Source: Bondarzewia mesenterica (Eukaryota > Basidiomycota > Agaricomycetes > Russulales > Bondarzewiaceae). From it: a stretch of DNA of 12,803 bases. The notes under the pieces were generated by a model. The model did no database searches. It was not told the origin of the DNA and worked only from the letters and a program-made list of their open reading frames with translations. Of the stretch, positions 1 through 7,816 are shown piece by piece (within the stretch, counting starts at the first letter, position 1; each line of letters starts with the position of its first letter). Made by a program: the position numbers and the translations under genes. The stretch lies in NCBI GenBank assembly GCA_004802705.1, contig SGPL01000760.1, positions 1 to 12,803 on the forward strand, written 5' to 3'.

Positions 1-1727
1 TAACCATTCATGACCGTGCGAGTACATAATGGATGGCATCAAACCACTTCGCGCGCTTGATTTCCCCACAACGCGGGGCAATGCGGGGTAAAAAGGGTGC
101 TCCCCGTACGTCCCTCCGATCATCCATCAATGCATCATTACTCATCCCGGATCCAAAGGGAAATAGTCAGCTGGTCTGACTCTGCCGGGGTTCTACAACG
201 AGTATAGGACGCGACTTTTGGTGAGGCTGTGTCTGTGGGGGACGGCAGAGGCCGAGGACTGTGAGGACGGAGCTGAGTTGCCAGTACTACTGCATCCGCA
301 TCACAGGCTGGGGGTGTGTGCGTGTATGTATGCGCGCTTACGATCCAAGCAAAGGTACCCTCACCCGCACCCATGGCATTCCGTGCAAAATGCCACTTGG
401 ACACCGACACTGATACTGGTGCACAGCAAGGACTTAAGATCCGGAGAGAGAAAGCGAAAAAAAAGGGAAGACAGCCCATCTCGCACCGGAGCCTCCGAAA
501 CATCCTCCACGCGTCCATCCTTCCCTCGCGTTTACCTCCACTCTCGGAACGCCCCTCCCGAACGATACGTCTGTGGCGCTGCCAGCCACACATCACTGCC
601 CCTGTCAGTGTCACTGTCGTCGTCTCGGACGTACCGCGCCAGTTCCGCAACTCGCTGACTTTTTTACATAGGGAGGACGCGCGTGTCATCTGTCAGTCGC
701 GCTGCTGCAGTGCGGGGCTTTGGATTGCGAGGTACAAAGTATCGAGCGCTGTTGTACATATATCGAGCACTGCCATTACTGAGGCCTGAGGTACCGCATC
801 GTACGTACTGAGACCGAGCGGAGTCACCGGTTTAGGAACTCGAGTTGCGCTGCCAGAGAGGGATATGGGAGAGACCCTCAGCGGTCAGATCTCGGAGAAC
901 GAGAGTTGGCTCAAGAGGTGGGGGAGAGCGAGCGGTATCGGCACCGAGAGTTTTCAGGATGAGGGACGCAGGGGGGGGGGAGAAGGTGGCGACAGCTAAT
1001 TGACGTGACGACAGAGCTTCCAAGAATGACGAGCAAGCTGCAGAAGAGGCGCCGCTGAATGGACGGTTGCGATAAACTTGTGCCCATGTATATGGAAGGG
1101 AGGCACGACGGTTCTCGGAGCCGCGCGACGACGCGGACGTGGACGAGTCGAAGAAAAGGGATAAACGGAATGGTTTATGCGGTGGGAACGTCGGCGAGAG
1201 GTCTGAGAGACCCGGAGGTATTGGTAGCTAGCCGGAACATGGCACGCTTACCGTACCCGCACCTACACGCACACCCAAACACCGGTCAGCAGGAGAAAGA
1301 AAAGGACGCAGGCGAGGCGGCGACGCGCGAACATGGGGGCTCACACAGTACTACCACTAGGGGACGGTAAGTATGTCAGACGTGCGCGTGAATCGATATC
1401 AATGCACTCTTAAGGCGGAGGATCGTGCACCTATACTGCATGATTCGAGGTTCGTGGCCGGGGTAATTGCACACGCTACAGTGCGGGTAATGCACCAAGT
1501 TTGCCTCATCCGGATCAGGCTCACTGACAGAGAGAAAATCATCGAAGTGGGCCCCGACATAAGTATGTGCCCCTGCGCAAAAGCCGACGATCAACGCATC
1601 AACCCCCAGAGCCATTGCCATGCGCGTACAGCAACGTCATCGAGCTCTCACATAGCATAACTTTCTAAAACCAAACCCCTGAGACGAAAAAAAAAACACA
1701 CCCCGAGCATGTTGAATCACATCCATA
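1..1727. other. CpG-rich flanking DNA, no supported gene
   Basis: This stretch has balanced base composition and many CpG dinucleotides (16 in the first 240 bases by eye). Open frames of 60 to 180 codons exist on both strands and overlap each other, as expected by chance when stops are scarce. None shows a domain I recognise. The two most protein-like are a minus-strand frame at 1376-1621 starting with ATG and an overlapping plus-strand frame at 1373-1660. They exclude each other and I cannot choose. A consensus-like splice donor (GGTAAGTA) sits at 1366-1373, and a run of ten G lies at 971-980. The region is best read as intergenic or intron-rich host DNA. Confidence 0.5.
314..336 (+). repeat. 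TG-rich alternating purine-pyrimidine tract
   Basis: This is a degenerate (TG)n/(CG)n tract. Similar tracts in the same orientation occur at 2315-2336, 2606-2622 and 2971-2990, all confined to the CpG-rich left flank. Two of the later ones lie just downstream of GTAAG donor-like sites, so they may be intronic. Confidence 0.5.
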
Positions 1728-2652
1728 GTGGGCCCCTCGACGCGAAAACTAGATCCTCCAATCCGGCTCAGAACGAAGGAGTCCCCGGCCGTGCGCGTGA
1801 GGCTTGCGGATCCCCAAACCTACGAGGCACATAGTACTGCACTGTGCGCATCCGCAAGTCGAGGCCAAGGGGAGATCGCGGGCCGCCGCACGGACTCGGA
1901 CTCGGACTCAGACGTTAGGGTGGATCATGGATCGTCGCACGGCGCGGCGAGCCTAATTATGACGCCTGATTACTCACTTACTGGTAAACCACTCACACAC
2001 CTCGCTCGGTCGGCCATACCGTCACGTCCTTTGATTGAAACGAAACAGTAACTTATCAAATAATAGTAAAAACAACAGCGAAGGACGTCGATCGTCTTCG
2101 CGTTGATCTTATCCTCAACGTGAAGCATCGAATCGAACTCTGTGAATTTTTGTGGAGATACGTCACGGGGAAGTATAAAGGGAAATGGGATGAGGAGACG
2201 AAAAGGCAAGACGCCGTGGAAGGATCCGTGATGAAATTAAACCCCGTTTACGCGCGGACTCGGGACTGGTGGAAGACGATGGTTGGTAAGTAGTGACACG
2301 GACCTTTGTGAACTGTGTGCGTGTGTATGTACATACTTGCCGCTGCGTCAGGGCGTGGTGGGGGGAAGGAGGGGGGTGCGACTGTATAGATAATTTAGCG
2401 AGTGCGTGGGTATGAACGGCCGCGGCGCGGTGAACGCGCGGAAGACTTACGGCAACTTGAATCTCACTCGCAGACAAACTCCGCATGATCTCCCTTCCGC
2501 CTTCCAAAAGTCTCCAGAGACGGTCCATTGGGTCATTCCAAATTTCCGATGCGGTGGCAGGCAGAAAAAGAAAAGAAAAAAAAAGCATACGTAAGGGACA
2601 AACCCTGTGCATGTGTGTATGGAGCGCCGCGGTCCGAATATCGTCGTCCTGA
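1728..2652 (+). CDS. Candidate three-exon host gene of unknown function
   Basis: This is a tentative model. Exon A (1728-1983, start ATG 1728) ends at a GGTAAAC donor. Exon B (2079-2285) follows an AACAACAG acceptor and ends at a GTAAGT donor. Exon C (2474-2652) follows a CTCACTCGCAG acceptor and ends in TGA. Both joins keep the reading phase, giving about 210 residues. Exon B is the most convincing part: it is rich in charged and aromatic residues (for example WDEETKRQDAVEG and YARTRDWWKTMV) and is open from 2037. Exon A contains a TDSDSDSDV run from a hexamer repeat. Exon C could instead end at a second donor (GTAAGG, 2591). An overlapping frame at 2406-2594 also reads plausibly, which weakens exon C. 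I recognise no family, and function is unknown. Confidence 0.22.
1891..1908 (+). repeat. (CGGACT)3 hexamer tandem repeat
   Basis: Three perfect copies of CGGACT are followed by a near copy (CAGACG). In the candidate exon A frame they encode alternating Asp-Ser. Such hexamers occur in GC-balanced fungal DNA in both coding and non-coding positions, so this does not by itself prove coding. Confidence 0.8.
2315..2336 (+). repeat. TG-rich alternating tract in putative intron
   Basis: This is an alternating TGTGTGCGTGTGTATGT-type tract lying about 30 bases after the GTAAGT donor at 2286, inside the putative second intron (2286-2473) of the candidate gene. It resembles the tracts at 314, 2606 and 2971. 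Confidence 0.5.
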
Positions 2653-3175
2653 GGCTGAGGCCGTGTCTGTTCCATGCTGCTCTACGAGTTGATAGGAGGT
2701 GAGAGGTGGAGCGAGTGGTAGTTACGTGTGGAGTTGGCATGGGGAATGCACTCTGAATTGAAGTCAGAAGGCGAGACGCCGCTGCTCCAAGCGGCTCGTC
2801 GAATGTATTGGTACTACGCCTGCATGTGCGATTTAAGTCCAATAGATCTGTGCATCCATCGGAGCAAGCAATCAGTCGCGCGAACATCACAAACGAAACA
2901 ATGACACGATGCACAGGTTGAATTGACTTGAAACGTCGTGTTCCGATTGACAAGTTAAATTTGGTTGTCGTGTGCATGTGTGTGCGTGACGGGTCCGTCC
3001 AAACAAGTAAGCAACTCACCCACTCACCGCATTCTACTATCTCAAGGGAAGTCGGGCTGCGGCCGGTCAAAACAGACGGTCCGTCACGGATGGGTTTCAG
3101 AGTTCCCCCCCCCTTGGGTGGAGCGACTCGGGCCGGTTGGACAGCGTCAGGGGGAAGGGGATTCAGGAGGGGGAG
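2653..3175. other. CpG-rich DNA without a supported gene
   Basis: No domain is recognisable. The 207-codon minus-strand frame at 2447-3070 looks like chance: it has low-complexity Phe and Cys runs and no motif. A short plus-strand frame at 2965-3180 ends in a Gly-rich tail immediately before the LTR-like segment. A run of nine C (3105-3113) reads as a polypurine stretch on the minus strand, but no LTR copy follows it. Confidence 0.45.
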
Positions 3176-3353
3176 TGTGAGATTTTGAGATCAGAGGGAG
3201 GATAGGGCAGACTGAAACATGGATAGGCTGGACGTCGATGTGGTAGAAGCGAGTTTGTCTGGTGGGGGGCATTGCTGAGTTGACCAGGTTGAATTGCCTG
3301 AGTTTTTATAAGGGTCGATGGTCCTGCTAGGGTGGATACTCGCAACGCTCACA
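3176..3353. repeat. Possible short LTR-like segment or solo LTR
   Basis: The segment begins TGTGAG and ends CTCACA, a 6-bp inverted terminal pair of the TG...CA kind. On the plus strand it is preceded directly by a purine tract (AGGAGGGGGAG, 3165-3175), as a 3' LTR would be, and it holds a TATA-like TTTTTATAAG at 3303-3312. Against this, there is no second copy in the window, no flanking target-site duplication, and the minus-strand pol tail appears to run into it. The pattern could be coincidence. Confidence 0.18.
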
Positions 3354-3905
3354 CAAGGGGTCCGTGCTTACTAAGATGATTTCTGAGGGTATGTCTGACT
3401 CTGCAGTCGAGTCTTCCCTATCAGCATCATTTCCTGATTTACTCCTAAGTGCGTAGCTTGTGCTTAATGAACTGGTATCTGTGCTTCCATACAGTGCCTT
3501 TGATGGGTCTATGTGGGGTTTGTCCATCCCATGTGGACTCAACTCCACTGTTTTGATGGTTTGATCTAGATTGATGATTAGTTTTGAGGTTGGCTAATCG
3601 AAAAATTTGGTCCATCCTCTTGGTGCCGGAGGTCATGGAGGCAGTGTTAGTTGTTGTTCCCGTTCTTGCCGCATTTGCGGAATGCTTTCCTGAATGAGAT
3701 TGTTCCCTCGTTTCTGCTCCGCTTCTTCTTCCATATCTTCTAGAGTCATGCAGTGTCATGTGGGAAGATATTCTGGTGACCGCGTGATAAGAAGTCCTGA
3801 TGTGTAGGAACGGAGCTCTTGCACTGATTGAGGGGTCTGATCAAAGGGTGGCTTCCTTAGCCGAGGGGGCGGTGTGAGTTTCCTACTGGTGCTCTTGATT
3901 GATAA
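3306..3905 (-). pseudogene. Pol C-terminal tail beyond the chromodomain
   Basis: The frame that carries integrase and chromodomain continues for about 190 further codons. It is broken by TGA at 3756-3758 and 3633-3635 and TAG at 3594-3596, then reaches TAG at 3327-3329 and TAA at 3306-3308. The tail starts Pro-rich (TPPPRLRKPP), then has an acidic helix-like stretch (TLEDMEEEAEQKRGNN) and a Gln/Arg-rich stretch. It ends Ser/Thr/Asp-rich with two close cysteines (CERC). I know no catalytic role for such tails. Which stop is the true end is unclear, because it overlaps the LTR-like segment. Confidence 0.6.
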
Positions 3906-4076
3906 TGGGTTTTTCTGGTAGAATTTATTGACAATGGCTTTTGATCGCTTGAGGTTAGCTGTGGGTTCCCACGTGTTTTCTGATTCTGGATAGCCTTTCC
4001 ACTTGACCAGGTATTGCAGGGTTTTGTTCCGTCCAAAATGTCTTGAAGCCGCGACTTGTTCAACTTCATATTCTGC
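3906..4076 (-). pseudogene. Chromodomain of the integrase C-terminus
   Basis: About 57 residues follow a TAG at 4077-4079. The start AEYEVEQV, the core YLVKWKGYPESENTWEP and the closing helix (IVNKFYQK) match a canonical chromodomain: beta strand, VKWKGY strand, W-E-P turn and C-terminal helix. The aromatic positions expected to bind methyl-lysine (Tyr in EYEVE, Trp in VKWKGY, Trp in NTWEP) are all present. In chromoviruses this module tethers the integration complex to modified nucleosomes, often heterochromatin. The domain itself contains no stop, but it is separated from intact integrase by stops and could not be made as part of a full polyprotein. Confidence 0.88.
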
Positions 4077-5397
4077 CTAGTTGTCCACCAAGTCCGGTGG
4101 TGGTTCCATGAAGTTAGGACCATGTTCATCTGTTTCTTCGAAGGAGGTAAGCAGCGATTGATGGAAAATGGGGTGGATTTGCCATGCTTCCGGAAGCTTC
4201 AATTTGAAATTGATTTTTCTTAGAACCTTGATGATTTTGAATAGTCTATAACGCCTTGGCGCAAACTTCTTCTTAGGGTATGCCATTGCGAGGTTTTTCC
4301 CACTGAGCTAGACCTTATCTCTGAGGTGTAGGGCTTTGGGCAGGTTTCCCAATTTGTCATGTTGCCACTTCATTGATTTAGCCACAAGGGCTATGCTGGC
4401 TTTGGCTTCTTCTCATGCCTTGATCAAGTTGTTGAGCCATTCTTCTGACCCTAGAACCTGTTCATCTGGTCTGATTGTGGGGTATGCCTTTGCTTAAAAC
4501 CTGTGAAGGAGTTCGAATGGGGACTTCTTAGTGGCTGCATGTACGTGGTTGTTGTGTGCAAATTTGGCGTAAGAGAGGAGGCTGGGCCAATTGTCTTGTG
4601 CCTTGGTACAGAAGGCTCGAAGGTATTATTCCAGTTCTTGGTTGACTCATTCTGTGGCTCCGTCTGATTGAGGGTGGAAAGCTATGCTTAGGGCTGCCTT
4701 GATCCCGAGTTGCCCATAGATTGACGTCATGACTTTTGATGTGAACTGTGGTCCACGATCGGAGATAATTTTATCTGGTAGCCTATATCTCCGCCATGTG
4801 GTATCCATGAGAAGTTTGGCTATTTTGGTCACATCAATTGATTTGTTGCAGGGGGTGATGACTGCCATTTTTGTGAGTCAGTCAGTCACAACATGTATTG
4901 CATTGAAGCCCTCAATCTCAGGTAGGTCAGTGATGAAGTCCATGGTGATTATTTGGAATGGTCTTTCAGGGATTTCCATTGGTTGGAGAGGAGTGTGATC
5001 TGGTGAGGTGATGTTTTTAGTTGCTTGACAAGTGGTGCAACCATCGACAAAGTTCCTGATAAAGATAGACATTCCTGGCCACCAGTAGTCACGTTAGACT
5101 AGTTTTAGGGTTTTTCGTCTGCCTGGGTGTCCTATGGCCTTGGGATCATGGCATTATTTGACAATGTCTCTTCGTAGTTCTGTATCCTTGGGTACATAGT
5201 TCTTTTCACAGAATAGGCTGAGGTCGTCTTCGATGTTCCATTCCATGAGTCCTTTGGTGAGTGACCGGGGTCCTGAGTTCTTGATTTCTTGCATTGCCTC
5301 AGTTATCTCCTTGTCTTGTTCTGTACATTTCTGGATTCACTTCTTGAGTGATTTGTTACCTATGGCCATGATGCTTCCTCTTCCTGTTGCTGATGCG
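4077..5397 (-). pseudogene. Integrase (HHCC zinc finger, DDE core, GPY/F-like region)
   Basis: All of it is in one frame but carries about ten stops (for example 5337-5339, 5154-5156, 5094-5096, 4878-4880, 4647-4649, 4626-4628, 4494-4496, 4413-4415, 4308-4310, 4077-4079). The zinc finger is HDPKAIGH (5129-5150 for the two His codons), then CTTC (5028-5039), followed by the integrase hallmark context YWWPGM. The catalytic triad reads as Asp in TMDFITDLP (codon 4938-4940), Asp in ISDRGPQFTS (4758-4760) and Glu in HPQSDGATE (4650-4652). The last two are separated by exactly 35 residues. Further on, KKKFAPRRYRLFKII is a degraded GPY/F module (GPF reads RLF). The enzyme would insert the cDNA into host chromatin. 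Catalytic residues survive, yet stops abolish translation. Confidence 0.93.
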
Positions 5398-5406
5398 AAA
5401 AAAAAA
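5398..5406. repeat. A9 homopolymer at a pol frame break
   Basis: Nine A on the plus strand (T9 in the coding sense). Upstream coding (RNase H end) is in one frame, and downstream coding (start of the integrase region, ASATGRGSIMAIG) is in the neighbouring frame. A slippage indel in this run explains the break. Confidence 0.7.
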
Positions 5407-5961
5407 GTTTTGCTCCTGATATTCTTGCGCTCCGTGCGAATATTTCTGGTTTGAGCAAGACCCAATCCTTGTTGTCATCAACCATCCCCTGTTTATGGTC
5501 TGATCGTCTCGATAGACTGTTGGATTTATTGGTCCATCTAAGGCAATGTTGGAGTGAGATGTCGAATCGAGTGAGGAATTGTGACCAGCAAGCCTGTCGG
5601 TGGTTCAGCTTCTGTGCCTTCTGAAAGTATTCCAGGTTTTTGTGGTCCGTCCAGACTTCAATGGTGTGTTTGCATTTTTCGAGGTAGTGTCGCCATGCTT
5701 CTAGTGCCCGGATGATTGCCAGTAGTTCCTTATCAAAGATGTCATAGTTATGCTCAGGTTCCGTGAGCGACTTTGATAAGTATGCAATAGGGTGCCATCG
5801 GCATCATGTGGTTGTGTGAGGACCACACCGGTGGTGAAGTCTGATGCATCACATTCGATTCAATAGGGTAGATCCGAATCTGGCATTTTTAGCATAGGGG
5901 ATGAGGTAAACCTGTCTTTGAGTTCCTAGAAGGCTTTTTGCCATGCCGAGGTCCAATCTCA
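5407..5961 (-). pseudogene. RNase H domain of Pol
   Basis: The first part continues the RT frame through TGA 5959-5961, TAG 5926-5928 and TGA 5860-5862 and contains IECDASDFTTGVVLTQ with the first catalytic Asp (5848-5850). Near 5790 the frame changes. The second part reads AYLSKSLTEPEHNYDIFDKE, then LLAIIRALEAWRHYLE and WTDHKNLEYF, with the expected Glu and second Asp. The terminal signature, DALSRR in the family, reads NSLSRR here, so the last catalytic Asp is Asn (codon 5519-5521). The domain would degrade the RNA strand of the RNA:DNA hybrid. The copy is inactive because of stops, frameshift and the lost Asp. Confidence 0.9.
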
Positions 5962-7156
5962 GTTGCGCATCTTCTGCGTGAGGTCAAATAGTAGTCTGGC
6001 CACCTTGGAATAATCTTTGATGAACCAGCGATAGAAGTTTCCAAATCCTAGGAAGGATTGGACTTCTTTGACCTTAGTGGGTACTGGCCATTTGGTGATT
6101 CCATTGACTTTGATTGGGTCCATCTCTACTGTTCCATAAGAGACGATGACTTCAAGGTACTCGACCTTCGGTGTTTCGAAGGTGCATTTTTCTGGTTTAA
6201 GAAACAGGTCGTTTTCCTGGAGTGTCCGCAGAATACGGTGAAGAATGCATCGATGTTGCTCGAGGTTATCTGTGAAGATTAGGATATTGTCCATGTAAAT
6301 GATGACATGAGCTTCATCAATAAGATCTTGAAATAGCATGTTCATCATAGCTTGAAATGTGGCTGGGGAGTTGGTGAGTCCAAAGAATATAACCATTGGT
6401 TCGTATAGTCCTCATTTGGTTTTGAAGGCGGCCTTCCATTGATCGCCAGTCTTAATTTGGATGTTGTTGTATCCCCAGCAAAGATCCAGTTTGGAGAAGA
6501 TCTTAGCTCCTTTGAGTTTGTTGATAAGATCTGGGATTCTTGGTAAGGGGTACTCATTTTTGACTGTTTGGGAGTTTAGGTAGCGATAATCCTGGACAGG
6601 TCGTAACACATCTGATCCTTTTTTGGATATGAAGAAGAATAAGGATGCGAATTCTAGTTTGAATGGGCGGATGTATCCCTTCTAGAGATGTTCCTTGATG
6701 AACGCATCGAGTTCGACCTGTTCTTTGGGGGATAAGGAGTAGATTTTGTAGTGATGGGGTTTTTTCCAATCTGGAATGAAGTCGATTGCATGATCCCATT
6801 CACGTTCGATTAGGAAGCGTTCTAATGCCTTTTGTTCGAAAACCTTTCAGTACTTCCAGTATTCTGGAGGGATGAGTTCTTCAAACATCTTCTTAGGCAT
6901 AGGTGTTGCTGAATTTGCTAGTTGTTGTGATACTGTAGGTATGGCACGCGCATAGATGGCTTGTTGATGGGTTCTTCATCCCTTGATGCGGAGTGTAGTT
7001 TCGTACGTGTTGAGCCCATTCTCGACTTCTGATTGCTGATCCTCGAACCATAGTTCCTTTGGTATTGGTTGCTCCCTTCTAGGGGTACATGGTCTTGGTT
7101 TCGGGTTTTTTCCTTGTGGGTCTGGGGGATCAGTGAGTGCGTTGCATGTGCTGCAC
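5962..7156 (-). pseudogene. Reverse transcriptase domain of Pol
   Basis: The frame opens after the homopolymer break at 7157 with a Cys/Pro-rich linker. It then reads KKMFEELIPPEYW, WDHAIDFIPDWKKPHHYKIY, SLSPKEQVELDAFIKEHL and [10 protein letters not shown], followed by [22 protein letters not shown] and the palm motif IIYMDNILIF. It continues through FLKPEKCTF and SFLGFGNFYRWFI (connection). These are the standard Ty3/gypsy RT motifs in order. Stops interrupt at 6976-6978, 6847-6849, 6682-6684 and 6412-6414. The invariant YxDD box reads YMDN: the second catalytic Asp is Asn (codon 6286-6288), which would abolish polymerisation even if translated. Confidence 0.95.
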
Positions 7157-7165
7157 TTTTTTTTT
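7157..7165. repeat. T9 homopolymer at the protease/RT frame break
   Basis: Nine T on the plus strand (A9 in coding sense, after CAG codon). The protease frame enters it, and the RT-side frame (CSTCNALTDPPDPQG) leaves it one base displaced. A slippage indel is the simplest explanation. Confidence 0.7.
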
Positions 7166-7816
7166 CTGATGATCTGGGGTGATGGCTATAATGGGTCCTT
7201 CATGGATAATGCAATTCTAGCACTTGTTGAGGGCTAGGTGATATCATTGCCAATCAATATCCGGGTTGTGTTCGATTAGGCAGTCAGTGCCTAGGGTGAG
7301 TTTGTGATGGCCGGTGTCTGCTATGTAGAAGCATGCTTTTTCCTCGTGGTATCTGCCATTGGTACTGGGAATTTGCATAGTGATGTGGACGCCATGGGTG
7401 ATATCTCTGGCAAAGTTCTTTGTTCCATCTGCATTTAGGAGGGGAATGTGATATGGAATGTGATAAGTCAGGATCTTGTTTTTCCTGACAAAGTGTTGGT
7501 CAATGAGGAGTCCTGTGCAACCACTGTTGACTAATACAGTTTCTGCGATGCTTTGGTCATCCCAACTTAGATTCACACAGATCTGAAGTGATAGTGCACC
7601 ATTTGTTTGATTTCTGAAAACATACATCACTTCTGAAATGTCCGTGGTCAATACTTCGAATTTATTTGGGGATGACCACAGCCCCCTATCTGTTGCCGAT
7701 AGTGGGTGCTCTAAAAATTCAAAAGAGGTAGACCTTCTTCCTCGATCAGCATGTAAATGCTGTTGAGGTCCTCCGAGGTTGCTTCCTGCATGAGGTCCCT
7801 GAACTGGTCTGTACAA
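7166..7816 (-). pseudogene. Retropepsin-type protease region of Pol
   Basis: An open stretch of about 190 codons (7244-7816) in a frame offset from gag, followed after TGA (7244-7246) and TAG (7217-7219) by YHLALNKC and CIIHEGPIIAI. The active-site strand reads ETVLVNSGCTGLLID where the family has VDSG[AC]TG, so the catalytic Asp is Asn (codon 7526-7528). A second conserved strand (HKLTLGTDCLIEHNPDIDW) fits the C-terminal part of the fold. This aspartic protease would dimerise and cut the Gag-Pol polyprotein. The Asn would inactivate it. The start overlaps the gag end by about 100 bases in the -1 frame. Confidence 0.88.

Noticed and set aside
1440..1470. tRNA-like GATTCGAGGTTCG box
   Set aside because: No cloverleaf arms or acceptor stem could be paired around it.
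2447..3070. 207-codon minus-strand open frame
   Set aside because: Longest frame in the left flank, but it has low-complexity Phe/Cys runs, no motif, and conflicts with the more plausible exon B/C reading on the plus strand.
3105..3118. G9 polypurine tract on the minus strand as the element's PPT
   Set aside because: The sequence after it (TGAAACCC...) does not match the start of the candidate 5' LTR (TGTTAAGAAC), and it lies in CpG-rich flank-like DNA.
3445..3759. 104-codon minus-strand frame
   Set aside because: Frame shadow of the Pol C-terminal tail, which reads in the neighbouring frame continuous with integrase and chromodomain.
3857..4129. 90-codon minus-strand frame
   Set aside because: Overlaps the chromodomain in the wrong frame; the true frame shows VKWKGY and NTWEP.
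6554..6799. 81-codon minus-strand frame
   Set aside because: Shadow of the RT N-terminal region, which reads correctly one base away with a single TAG.
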